A stretch of 42,230 bases of DNA from Deltaproteobacteria bacterium. Its GTDB lineage: Bacteria > Desulfobacterota > Syntrophia > Syntrophales > UBA5619. Below the pieces are notes generated by a model. It was not told the origin of the DNA. It did no database searches and was given only the letters and a program-made list of their open reading frames with translations. Made by a program: the position numbers and the translations under genes. Below are positions 9,028 to 16,758 of this stretch, one piece after another. Position 1 is the stretch's first letter. Each line of letters begins with the position of its first letter. The stretch covers positions 1 to 42,230 of the forward strand of contig JAKAFS010000027.1 in the NCBI GenBank assembly GCA_021817825.1, written 5' to 3'.

Positions 9028-9104
9028 AAAGCCCCCGTCTTCCTGCCGGATCGAGCCAGAAAGCCCCGCCCGTTACGGACCCGGCACTGTGCAAATTTTG
9101 CGTG

Positions 9105-9133
9105 ATTATGACAACCTGCGCAGGGAAAGTCAA
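9105..9133 (-). promoter_or_regulatory. Sigma70-type promoter for the zapB-zapA-6S-rny operon
   Basis: On the minus strand TTGACT (9133-9128), a 17-base spacer and CATAAT (9110-9105), about 80 bases upstream of the zapB-like gene. It would drive the cell-division/6S/RNase Y block. Confidence 0.6.
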
Positions 9134-9298
9134 GACCTTAATTTCTTAGGATGAGCCCCTGTGGAAGCTCCCCAGTCCCCGCTCCCGGGCCGAGGAACAC
9201 CATGACCAAATCGCCTTCGGGAAGGACAGAGGGATCGCTTCGCAAAAGGCAGACCATCGCCGCAAAATATGCTATGAAGCAGGCAAGGGATTCGGATC

Positions 9299-9318
9299 AT
9301 TCCTGCCGAAGCAGGAAT
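9299..9318. repeat. Short perfect palindrome, REP-like
   Basis: ATTCCTGC, CGAA loop, ATTCCTGC reversed (GCAGGAAT): an 8-bp perfect stem with a tetraloop, followed by CC. This matches the general form of small dispersed repeats (TCATTCC[CT]GC..GC[AG]GGAATCC) common in proteobacterial genomes. Only one copy lies in this window. The rest of the gap 9134-9363 shows no gene, and no clear promoter for the plus-strand gene that follows. Confidence 0.5.
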
Positions 9319-9393
9319 CCGTGAAATCCATCATGCCTTATCCTGAAACGACAAAAGACGGTTTTGGATCGAAAATTGGACGGAGAGGACAAT

Positions 9394-9873
9394 ATGATCA
9401 TTGATACTTTAGCCAACCTTCACACCTACAAACCCCTTCACCCCCTGCTTGGCCAGGTTGTCGCATTTATCGCTAAAGAAGACCTGGGAGCGCTTAAAAA
9501 AGGCAGGATCGAGCTTACCGACGGCATTTACGCCAATGTCGACGAGTATGAGACCACCGCTCTGGAAGATACCTTTATCGAATGCCATAAGCGCTATATA
9601 GACATTCAGATCATCATGGCAGGGGTGGAACGAATCGGCATCTGCCATACAGAGGAAGCCAAAAGCAGCGCCCTTTACAACGAAGCCGGCGATTTTGAAA
9701 AACTGGACGGAAAGTGTGACTTCCTCACCTTGAAAAAAGGCTATTTCGTTCTCTTCTATCCCTGGGATGGCCATGCCCCGGGTTTGAAGATAGATAGCGT
9801 ACCGGAACGGGTAAAAAAAATCGTTTTTAAGATCCCCGTCACGGGAGGGATGACCGCCCCACTCAGGATTTAA
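9394..9873 (+). CDS. YhcH/YjgK/YiaL (TabA-like) family protein
   Basis: A 159-residue single-domain beta-sandwich protein of the YhcH/YjgK/YiaL family. Family features are the HKRYIDIQIIMAGVERIG segment near residue 60 and the late YFVLFYPWDGHAPGL motif with a metal-binding His. Members are linked to sialic acid and other sugar catabolism, and TabA to biofilm formation; the biochemical role is not settled. I chose the ATG at 9394 because GGAGAGG lies five bases upstream; an in-frame ATG at 9364 has no site. It stands alone on the plus strand, converging on rlpA. Confidence 0.88.
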   Translation: MIIDTLANLHTYKPLHPLLGQVVAFIAKEDLGALKKGRIELTDGIYANVDEYETTALEDTFIECHKRYIDIQIIMAGVERIGICHTEEAKSSALYNEAGDFEKLDGKCDFLTLKKGYFVLFYPWDGHAPGLKIDSVPERVKKIVFKIPVTGGMTAPLRI

Positions 9874-9954
9874 CGGCCGGCCGCCGGTTCTCAAAGCCGG
9901 GTCGGACCGGTGAATGCGGACCACGGGCCATGGGCTGTTCTTCCGGAGTCGGCA

Positions 9955-10623
9955 TCACCCTTCCAGGTTCACCGCCTCCACCAGCACCTGGGCCGTTCCC
10001 GCTTCGTAAAAGCCCAGTTTCTTGGCCGCCCCGGCGCTCAGATCGATCATCCGGCCGTCGATGAAAGGACCGCGATCGTTCACCCGGACGATGAGGCTGC
10101 GCTGGTTGGAGAGGTTCGTCACCCGAACGAACATGGGCAGGGGCAAATGTTTATGGGCGGCGCTCAAGCCATCGGGTTTGAAGGCCTCGCCGTTGGCCGT
10201 CATGTGGCCGCCCGGCTGCCGGTAGGTCTCATTGCCGTACCAGGAGGCAACCCCTTTTTGCCGGTAGGTTTCCGCCTCCTTGACCGTCATGGGCTGGTAG
10301 CGTTTGCCGAACACCACATAGGGCGAGGCCTTGACGCGGCCCTGGGCGATGGCCTCTTTGGGCGAGAGGCCGTCGATGGTTTCGATCCCGTCGTGGGTCA
10401 AGGGCCACGAAAGCGGCGCCGTCACCACGTCGAAGGTGAATTCGCCCACCGTATAGACGGTCTTGCCGGCAAATTTGGTCACCTTGTAGACCGCAACCAC
10501 GGTTCCCTTGGTCAGCCGGTAGGTGGTTTTCACCACCCCACAGGCCGCCAGGAACAGGCAAGGCAGGGTTACCAGCGCCACGGCCAGGAACCAAGCCTGC
10601 CTTTTTCTTCTCTTCGCACCCAT
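9955..10623 (-). CDS. rlpA: RlpA-family septal ring lytic transglycosylase-like lipoprotein
   Basis: A 222-residue lipoprotein. Signal peptide with lipobox LAAC (Cys near residue 28) directs it to the envelope. After a linker of about 90 residues comes the double-psi beta-barrel RlpA domain: GVASWYGNETYRQPGGHMTANGE, AAHKHLPLPMFVRVTNL, and the catalytic-type VRVNDRGPFIDGRMIDLS. RlpA cleaves peptide-poor glycan strands at the septum. There is no C-terminal SPOR domain, so septal targeting by SPOR is absent. The linker (about 30-100) has VVAVYKVTKFAGKTVYTVGEFTFDVVTAP, typical of some deltaproteobacterial members. Confidence 0.9.
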   Translation of the reverse strand: MGAKRRKRQAWFLAVALVTLPCLFLAACGVVKTTYRLTKGTVVAVYKVTKFAGKTVYTVGEFTFDVVTAPLSWPLTHDGIETIDGLSPKEAIAQGRVKASPYVVFGKRYQPMTVKEAETYRQKGVASWYGNETYRQPGGHMTANGEAFKPDGLSAAHKHLPLPMFVRVTNLSNQRSLIVRVNDRGPFIDGRMIDLSAGAAKKLGFYEAGTAQVLVEAVNLEG

Positions 10624-10652
10624 TTTTCAAGGCAGAAGGGGCCAAAGACCCC

Positions 10653-10754
10653 TTAACCGTGCTTCCGCTCGCCACAGGATTTTCTCAGGTTTTTCCTGGT
10701 GCTTTTTCTTTTCAGGCCTGCCCTCATCCGGTTCGATTTGCTGCGTTGCTTCAT
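10653..10754 (-). CDS. Possible small basic protein (33 aa)
   Basis: A 33-codon frame starting ATG at 10754 with AGAGGA six bases upstream. The product is dominated by Lys and Arg (MKQRSKSNRMRAGLKRKSTR...). It lies 29 bp upstream of rlpA on the same strand, and a hairpin (AAGGGG, 7-base loop, CCCCTT) spans its stop codon. It may be a short basic protein or a leader peptide; no homologue is recognised. Composition and the ribosome site are the only support. Confidence 0.3.
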   Translation of the reverse strand: MKQRSKSNRMRAGLKRKSTRKNLRKSCGERKHG

Positions 10755-10760
10755 AGTCAT

Positions 10761-11052
10761 TCCTCTTTTTGGCTAACGGGTTCATGGAACGATTGCTGCC
10801 GTCCTTGTTGTATCCGGGAAAGGTTAGTGCTTCCCGGAGATCCCAAAACCACGCAGGACAGCGGCCAACGGGTGAAACAGCTCCGGCCGGAACGCTCCTG
10901 ATTTGTCAGGAAATCGTTTTCGACAGTGGAGATATAGGCAAATTCCGTTGCCCGGTCAATCATTTTATCATCGCCCCGCGTTACACCGGCAACAGCGCGG
11001 GCCGGCAAGCCGGGGATGCGATCCGCCACAGCCCGAGGAGTGGCGACAAAAG
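10761..11052. other. Intergenic region with no recognised gene
   Basis: Part of the 429-base gap between rlpA and the exported CNB protein. The frames here read as low-quality translations with no ribosome sites. A GC-rich inverted repeat GCCCGCG...CGCGGGGC (minus strand, about 11002-10973) lies downstream of the CNB gene but has no T-run. No tRNA is seen. Confidence 0.5.
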
Positions 11053-11574
11053 CTATTTCTGGTCCATGGCGCGCAGCCGCTGCCCTTCGATCCTGGCGAA
11101 CTTGCCCATGAGCACATAGCCCAGCCGCGGCTGCTTCTCCATCAGGGCGGTCAGGGCCGCATTGTTGATCTCGATCAGGTCTGTGTCTTTGGAAATGGCC
11201 ACTTCGGCAGCGGCCGGAAGACCGTCGAGGTACTCAAGCTCGCCCACCAGGGATTGCTCGGGAAGGGTGGCCACCAGCTTCCCGTTGACCCGGACCTCGG
11301 CCTCGCCGTGCAGAACAATGTGCAGCTTCTCCAAGGGTTTCCCCTGTTCGATGATGCGCTCGCCTGCCTTGCAGCGCCGCAAGGTGGCCGCCGACTGAAG
11401 CGCCGCTCTCTCCTTGTCGGTGAGCCCGGAAAAGAGCTTGACCTGACCTAGCGCCTTGGACAATTCCCCGGCCCTGGCCTTGTCCGCCCCGAAGGAATGG
11501 CCGGCAAAATTTCCGAACACCAGCACGGCAACGCAAACCGCCAAACAAAAACGCCCTTTCAGCCCAGTAGACAT
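11053..11574 (-). CDS. Exported cyclic-nucleotide-binding-fold protein
   Basis: A 173-residue protein with a cleavable signal peptide (hydrophobic CLAVCVAVLVFGNFA, cleavage near GHSFGA) followed by a cyclic-nucleotide-binding (CNB/cNMP_binding) fold at about 45-165. Family features are LFSGLTDKERAAL, RRCKAGERIIEQGKPLEKLHIVLHGEAEV and GELEYLDGLP. The phosphate-binding cassette Arg is missing (GLPAAAEV where PRxATV is usual), so it probably does not bind cAMP. GGAGA lies upstream of the ATG at 11574. No effector domain follows. CNB domains are normally cytoplasmic, so export is unusual. Function unknown. Confidence 0.75.
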   Translation of the reverse strand: MSTGLKGRFCLAVCVAVLVFGNFAGHSFGADKARAGELSKALGQVKLFSGLTDKERAALQSAATLRRCKAGERIIEQGKPLEKLHIVLHGEAEVRVNGKLVATLPEQSLVGELEYLDGLPAAAEVAISKDTDLIEINNAALTALMEKQPRLGYVLMGKFARIEGQRLRAMDQK

Positions 11575-11589
11575 GCAATCTTCTCCTTT

Positions 11590-11868
11590 TCAATATGAGT
11601 CGTCGGTTTCTCTGTACCGATACGACGGATCAGCAGGGGATCCCTGCTTCTGTCTGGCACTGCGCACCGGAAGCGCGCTCACCGTACCGGTGTGGGTCTG
11701 AACCTGTAGCATCCACATCACTTTGTGGTCGCGGTAATCATAAACGGCCGCCTGTAGACTCTGTAGCCAAAAACCTCCTTTTAAGATGACTCTCCAGCCA
11801 TAACGGCTTTCACGCTCTAGGGAGCAATCACTGTGCCATCGGGCAATTAGCAGTATTGCACGGCCTTT
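11590..11868 (-). other. Start-less open frame upstream of the CNB gene
   Basis: A stop-free minus-strand frame of 93 codons ends at TGA 11592-11590, 16 bases before the CNB start. Its translation looks protein-like in part (SRYGWRVILKGGFWLQSLQ, then VYDYRDHKVMWMLQVQTHTG), but no ATG, GTG or TTG with a ribosome site is found in the first half. A perfect AAAAGGAGG lies mid-frame, near 11783. It may be a decayed gene, or a structured leader. I make no product call. Confidence 0.3.
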
Positions 11869-11888
11869 TCAAGAGGCATCTTGCCGTC

Positions 11889-11927
11889 GGGCGGCCTTTC
11901 CTGCCCACATTGCAGGCAAGGCCGCCC
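11889..11927. repeat. Long GC-rich inverted repeat
   Basis: Two 16-base arms (GGGCGGCCTTTCCTGC and GCAGGCAAGGCCGCCC) pair with a single mismatch around a 7-base loop. There is no T-run on either side, so it is not a plain intrinsic terminator. It lies between the NTF2-like gene terminator and the exported CNB protein. Confidence 0.7.
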
Positions 11928-11965
11928 ACAAAATGGGCAAATGGCCGCCGCTGTTCACCGGCAAT

Positions 11966-11996
11966 AAAAAAACCGCTCCTTCCTTTACAGAAGCGG
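11966..11996 (-). terminator. Intrinsic terminator after the caspase operon
   Basis: On the minus strand CCGCTTC, an 8-10 base loop and GGAGCGG are followed directly by seven T residues. It is about 30 bases past the stop of the NTF2-like gene, so it ends the STAS/caspase/NTF2 operon. Confidence 0.8.
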
Positions 11997-12027
11997 GGTC
12001 CTGTTAGCCAATTCCCTCTAATTCATG

Positions 12028-12513
12028 CTAACTAGCGTTGCCCTGTGGCTTTATGAAATCATTCCAGATGTCACGAGCGATCTTCCATTTGCCGTCGCTT
12101 TGCTTCTTGAGAACCAGCAGATAATGACCGGTGACCCGCGTGACCTTTCCTTTCGACTTTGGCGTATCATCCCTGGTGAAATCGCCGCTCACAAAGGCGA
12201 ACGCGTCGCATACCTGGATATTGCCGGCTTTCAATTCCAGCTTGGAACGAATTTGGAAAAAATAGTCTTTATAAAGTGCGACGATGTTGTCTCTGCCGGT
12301 CGCAGAAGGCCGTCCCGGCGGCAGCAAAATGGCATTGTCATCGGTCATCTGACCGATCGCCTGGGCATTTCCTTCATTGAATGCGGCATTAAAATCCAAC
12401 CGCACCTGATCGATCGCCGCAGGGTCATCGACCGCAACTACCGGGCTGCTGCTCGACAGGAGCGCCATGAACACGCTCAGGGCAATCACGTAAAGATTGA
12501 TTCTGTTTTTCAT
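12028..12513 (-). CDS. Secreted NTF2-like (SnoaL/DUF4440-type) protein
   Basis: A 161-residue protein with a signal peptide (MKNRINLYVIALSVFMALLS, cleavage near VVAVDD) and one NTF2-like domain at about 35-155. The family pattern is AIDQVRLDFNAAFNEGNAQAIGQMTDDNAILLPPG, ATGRDNIVALYKDYF, and the closing GHYLLVLKKQSDGKWKIARDIWND. The start is ATG at 12513 with GGAGAG upstream; the longer frame reading back to 12633 overlaps non-coding sequence. It is the last gene of the operon, 76 bp after the caspase-fold lipoprotein and before a strong terminator. NTF2 folds serve as enzymes or ligand carriers; no substrate can be read here. Confidence 0.85.
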   Translation of the reverse strand: MKNRINLYVIALSVFMALLSSSSPVVAVDDPAAIDQVRLDFNAAFNEGNAQAIGQMTDDNAILLPPGRPSATGRDNIVALYKDYFFQIRSKLELKAGNIQVCDAFAFVSGDFTRDDTPKSKGKVTRVTGHYLLVLKKQSDGKWKIARDIWNDFIKPQGNAS

Positions 12514-12589
12514 TCTTTTCTCTCCTTTTTTTCGTTTCGAGCGACCGCTGGGGAAAGCGCCGCGGGATGCCTGACTCGGCAAAGGCCGT

Positions 12590-13948
12590 TCATTGAACCT
12601 CCTGCAAGGTGATGTTCCAGATATCGGGATCACCGGTGGTGGTGGTAATCACCGGGTGTTTCGCCACCCCCAGGACTTTCTGCGTTTCCTCGGGCATGGA
12701 GGCGGTCATGTAGGCCTTGAGTTCGCCCATGGTCACGACGCCGTCTTTCGCACCGGCGCTTTGAAAACCATCGGCCTCGCCGTTGAGCCCTTTGAGCAGG
12801 GAATGGGTAAAGGCGCCGTTCGCCCAGGAGGTATGTTCGATGGCCTGCCGGTCCGTGTCCGCCCCGACCATGAAGACCCAGCCTTTGGGGATCTTCTTCT
12901 CCCGCGCCAGCTTGTTGAGATCGGGCATGATCGAGATTCCCCGGCTGCCGTCCCCTCGGGAAATGAGTTTCCCGGCATGGCACGTATCGGCAAGGAGGAC
13001 GACATTCTTCGCCTTTTTTTCCTCAAGAGCCCGCCGGACATAATCCATCCGGTAGCCCGTCGCCGGGGTGGAAAGGTCGGTGTCATAGCAGGCAAAATAG
13101 ACCTTTTCGGGATCTTCGGGGTCGGGGTATCCATGGCCCGCCCAAAACAGGACGATCCGGTCATTCGGTCCGGCTTTGGTCAGCCAGGACTCCAAGGCAA
13201 TCATGATATTCCTCTGCGTCGCCGTTTCGTTGAGCAAAAGTTTGATATGGCTTTCACTCCAGCCGTGATGTTGGAGCGTCCGGGCAAAGGCCTTGGCATC
13301 GTCATCGGCAAAGACAAGATTGGGAAGTCCGTTGTCGGCAGCGTGCCTATATTGGGAAATGCCGATGACAACCGCCCAGGAGGCACCGCCTCTTTGGCTT
13401 GCCTCTTTTCCCGCCGGTCCGCTGGTCCCCTGCGGCGATTCGTTTTGCGCGCTTTTCTGCGCCAGGGCTTTAGCTGGGGTCTGAGCGAACCCCGGCAGGT
13501 AAATACTGGCGGAAAGACCGCCGGAGTTATCCCAAAAGCCGATATCCGCGCAATTGGGACGAAACGACAATTCCCCGGCAGCGGGCGCTTCTAAAAGAAG
13601 ATAGCTTCCGACGAGAAATTCTTTTCCGTTCCCTATCTTGCCGAGCAAAGACATCGCGCCGTATTCCGAACTGTAACGCATCTCCCCGGCAGCGCCGATA
13701 TAGCCGTCTGGACCGCAATCGGATGCAAAACCTTTGTTCCAAAGCCCGTTGGCCCTGATAATGACTTTTTGCCCGGCCTGAAGGGAGATTCCCGAACCCT
13801 GCCAGCCGTTTTTGGAACTAACGGTCATTTCCTTTTCGAGACGGTAACCGGCATCGACAGCGGGGGCCGTATGGGTTCTGATGATCGGATCTGCACATCC
13901 GGTCAGCAGCGATAAGAAAAAAAAACACAGGATGCAGGGTCTTTTCAT
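12590..13948 (-). CDS. Caspase-fold (peptidase C14) lipoprotein
   Basis: A 452-residue protein with a lipoprotein signal (LSLLTGC, Cys near 18). A lectin-like beta domain at about 40-150 (GWQGSGISLQAGQKVIIRANGLW, DGYIGA, PNCADIGFWDNSGG) resembles the PA-I/LecA-type sugar-binding fold. After a low-complexity linker comes a caspase p20-like domain (about 190-430): WAVVIGISQY, the catalytic His at 272 in FWAGHGYP, and the catalytic Cys at 323 in LLADTCHAG. The late part ends ...TTTTGDPDIWNITL. It would be anchored in the envelope and cut proteins after basic or acidic residues, but substrate specificity is not visible. It lies between a STAS/SEC14-like gene 11 bp upstream and an NTF2-like gene downstream. 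Confidence 0.88.
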   Translation of the reverse strand: MKRPCILCFFFLSLLTGCADPIIRTHTAPAVDAGYRLEKEMTVSSKNGWQGSGISLQAGQKVIIRANGLWNKGFASDCGPDGYIGAAGEMRYSSEYGAMSLLGKIGNGKEFLVGSYLLLEAPAAGELSFRPNCADIGFWDNSGGLSASIYLPGFAQTPAKALAQKSAQNESPQGTSGPAGKEASQRGGASWAVVIGISQYRHAADNGLPNLVFADDDAKAFARTLQHHGWSESHIKLLLNETATQRNIMIALESWLTKAGPNDRIVLFWAGHGYPDPEDPEKVYFACYDTDLSTPATGYRMDYVRRALEEKKAKNVVLLADTCHAGKLISRGDGSRGISIMPDLNKLAREKKIPKGWVFMVGADTDRQAIEHTSWANGAFTHSLLKGLNGEADGFQSAGAKDGVVTMGELKAYMTASMPEETQKVLGVAKHPVITTTTGDPDIWNITLQEVQ

Positions 13949-13959
13949 AAACCGCCTTT

Positions 13960-14334
13960 TTAAAGGATGCTCTTTAGCCAGGCTCTCGCGGCTTCAATAT
14001 CGGTAAAATATTTCAGCAGTTGACCGGAATTGGTCGCCGTCGCCTCATAAAATGATTGAAATTCCTTATTCTGCGAGGGTTCGACAATGGCGCAGGGGAT
14101 CACTTTCACATTGAGCGGAACGCTTCTGGCCCGAAAATAAGCCGTTGCAATGTCGGTAGGTCCCTTCATGGCACGGCCGCTCCACAGCACTGCTTTGGCA
14201 TTTTCTTTCCTTATCAACGCAAGCACTTCGCCACGAAGCCTGTCCAGATCATTTTTTGTGATTTCGCCTGTGGCGACGATCTCAAGGATTCCGTCACTCA
14301 CTGAGGTCGAAAGTTGATAAGAAGTATTTTCCAC
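13960..14334 (-). CDS. STAS/SEC14-like (SpoIIAA-like) protein
   Basis: A 124-residue cytoplasmic protein of the SpoIIAA-like/STAS-SEC14 fold. An N-terminal beta strand and GILEIVATGEITKNDLDRLRGEVLALI are followed by AKAVLWSGRAMKGPTDI and the typical end FTDIEAARAWLKSIL. No signal peptide. These proteins often bind lipids or act as anti-sigma antagonists, but a specific role cannot be read from the sequence. It is the first gene of the operon with the caspase-fold lipoprotein. Confidence 0.75.
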   Translation of the reverse strand: MENTSYQLSTSVSDGILEIVATGEITKNDLDRLRGEVLALIRKENAKAVLWSGRAMKGPTDIATAYFRARSVPLNVKVIPCAIVEPSQNKEFQSFYEATATNSGQLLKYFTDIEAARAWLKSIL

Positions 14335-14461
14335 TCAGCGGCTCCTTGGCTTGGCCCGACACTGTTCCGTGCCTCACTACGCCCGAGCAAGGCACTTGGC
14401 TTTTGCCGATCATCGAGATCAGGTCCCCGCCGCTCTGTCTTTCAGGCCGACGGGGCCGGTC

Positions 14462-16597
14462 TCAGGTTTCCGTGGACGTGGCTCCGGCCGCCGGCAGGTA
14501 GAAGCGTTCGGCGTAATCCTTGACCATCCGGTCGGCATTGAACCGCCAGCCCAGTCTCATGATGGCATGCTTCATCCTCCGGACCCACTGGGAGGGGACG
14601 CCGTGCGGGTCTCTTTGGTAATACAGGGGGATCACCTCATTTTCGAGGGTTTCGTAGAGGTAGTCGGCATCGCGCCGGTTCTGCACGGCCACGTCGTTGT
14701 GCATGCCGCCGTGGCCGATGGCAAAGCCGGTCCGGCCATCGTAGGCCTCGTTCCACCAGCCGTCGAGGACCGAGAGGTTCAACACCCCGTTGAGCACCAC
14801 CTTTTCGCCGCTCGTGCCGCAGGCCTCCAGAGGCCTACGGGGGTTGTTCAGCCATACGTCCACGCCCTGCACGAGGTGGCGCGCCACATTGTAGTCATAA
14901 TCCTCGACAAAGACGACCCGCAGCCGGTTGGACGCCTCGTAGCTGAACCGGGCGATGCGCTGCATGAGCGCCTTGCCCTCGTTGTCCCGGGGGTGGGCCT
15001 TGCCGGCGAAGACGAGTTGAATGGGACGCTCGGCATCGTTGATGAGCTTCAGGAGCCGTTCGGGCTGGGAAAGGATCAGATCGCTCCTTTTGTAGGCGGC
15101 GAACCTGCGGGCGCAGCCGATGGTGAGGATGTCGGGATCGAGGATGCTTTCCAGCTGAGCGATCGTTTCCTGTTGGCCCAGCCGTTCGGACTGACAGACC
15201 AGGCGGCGCCTCACGAAACGGATGAGCCGCATCTTGAGGGCCTGGTGGGTTTCCCAGATCTCGCCGTCATCGATCTCCACGACCTTTTCCCAGAGATCCG
15301 GATGGATCATGCGGGTGGGCCAATCCTGGCCGAGCCGCGTCTTGAAAAGCTGAAACATCGCCGGAGCCAGCCAAGAGAGCACGTGCACCCCGTTCGTGAT
15401 ATGGCCGATGGGCACCTCGGACTCGCGCCGCTCGGGCCAGAGGGACTGCCACATCATGCGGCTCACATGGCCGTGAATGGCCGAAACGCCGTTGGCCCGA
15501 TGCGATCCTTTCAGGGCCAGGACCGTCATGCAGAAGGGCTGGCTGTGGTCCTGGGGGTTGATCCGGCCCAGGGCCATGAACTCATCGTGGCTGAGCCCCA
15601 GATGCTCCCGGAAGATCCCCAGATGCTCCTCGATGAGGTCGGCCGGGAACCGGTCGTGGCCGGCCTCCACCGGGGTGTGGGTCGTAAAGACCGTGTAGAG
15701 GGAAACGCGCCTAAGGGCCCGGTCGAAGGGGATGCCGTCATATTCCATGACCCGCCGGATCTCTTCCAGGATGGCGAAGGAGCTGTGCCCCTCGTTCAGG
15801 TGAAAAACTCCGGGGACGATGTTCAGGGCCTGGAGAGTGCGGGCCCCGCCGACGCCGAGCATCAGCTCCTGGCGGATGCGCTGCCGGAGGTCCCCGCCGT
15901 AGAGCCGGGAGGTCAGCTCCCGGTCCTCGACGGAGTTGCCATCGACATTCGTGTCCAGGAGCAGCAGCGTCACCCTGCCCACCAGAAGCTTCCAGACCCG
16001 GGCCAGAAGCGGCGTGGTTCGCGTATCGACCCGGATCATCAGGGGCGATCCGTGGGCATCGGTCACTGCCTGCAAGGGCAGATCCTCGATCTTGAGATCG
16101 ATGTAGGCCTCTTCCTGCCAACCGTCTTTATTCAAACGCTGGCAGAAGTAGCCCTGTCGGTAGAGCAGCCCGATGCCGATCAGCGGGATCCCGAGGTCCG
16201 ACGAACTCTTCAGGTGGTCGCCGGCCAGGATGCCCAGGCCGCCGGAATAGATGGGGAGCGACTCGTGGAGCCCGAACTCGGCGGAAAAGTAGGCCACCGG
16301 CCGGTTGTTCAGGTTGCCGCCGTGCAGGGAGCCCCAGGTCTTCTCCGTACCGGTGTACTCGCCAAGCCTGCGGAAGGCATAGTTGATGCGGCTTTCGAGC
16401 ACCAGTTCCGAGGCCTGCTTTTCGATTTGCTCCGGCGTCACCCGGTTGAGGAAGGCCGTGGGATTGTGTTCCACCTCCCGCCAGACGCGGGGGTCGAGGT
16501 CGGTGAAGATGCTGATGACCTCCGGATGCCAGGTCCACCAGAGGTTCCGGGCGAGAGCGCGAAGGCGCTCGTGAAGATGGGTTTCGGATGCGGCCAT
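14462..16597 (-). CDS. glgP: Alpha-glucan (glycogen/maltodextrin) phosphorylase
   Basis: A 711-residue phosphorylase of the shorter alpha-glucan phosphorylase type, releasing glucose-1-phosphate from glycogen-like polymers with pyridoxal phosphate. The N-terminal DUF3417-type region starts LRALARNLWWTWHPEVISIF. The GLGILAGDHLKSSSDLGIPLIGIG motif is near residue 130. The PLP lysine is K599 in CGTSGEKVVLNG (usual form GTSNMKxxxNG). The ATG at 16597 has GAGGAG eight bases upstream. It stands alone between the STAS gene and the PAS gene; no glycogen synthase is visible here. Confidence 0.94.
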   Translation of the reverse strand: MAASETHLHERLRALARNLWWTWHPEVISIFTDLDPRVWREVEHNPTAFLNRVTPEQIEKQASELVLESRINYAFRRLGEYTGTEKTWGSLHGGNLNNRPVAYFSAEFGLHESLPIYSGGLGILAGDHLKSSSDLGIPLIGIGLLYRQGYFCQRLNKDGWQEEAYIDLKIEDLPLQAVTDAHGSPLMIRVDTRTTPLLARVWKLLVGRVTLLLLDTNVDGNSVEDRELTSRLYGGDLRQRIRQELMLGVGGARTLQALNIVPGVFHLNEGHSSFAILEEIRRVMEYDGIPFDRALRRVSLYTVFTTHTPVEAGHDRFPADLIEEHLGIFREHLGLSHDEFMALGRINPQDHSQPFCMTVLALKGSHRANGVSAIHGHVSRMMWQSLWPERRESEVPIGHITNGVHVLSWLAPAMFQLFKTRLGQDWPTRMIHPDLWEKVVEIDDGEIWETHQALKMRLIRFVRRRLVCQSERLGQQETIAQLESILDPDILTIGCARRFAAYKRSDLILSQPERLLKLINDAERPIQLVFAGKAHPRDNEGKALMQRIARFSYEASNRLRVVFVEDYDYNVARHLVQGVDVWLNNPRRPLEACGTSGEKVVLNGVLNLSVLDGWWNEAYDGRTGFAIGHGGMHNDVAVQNRRDADYLYETLENEVIPLYYQRDPHGVPSQWVRRMKHAIMRLGWRFNADRMVKDYAERFYLPAAGATSTET

Positions 16598-16758
16598 AGA
16601 AAATCTCCTCTCTTCGAATGCACAGTGCAGCCTGTGAAGCCTCTAAAGACAGATCATTTTCCAGGGTCACTTATAGCATCAAACCCATCGGCAAAGAAAC
16701 AGGAAAAGAAAAAGGGGTTGCTGAGGTGATCGACGCGGCGATCTTTGCCGGTTGACCT

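Noticed and set aside
10728-10752. tRNA T-arm-like GGTTCGATT
   Set aside because: The flanking bases do not pair into a T stem and no cloverleaf can be built around it.
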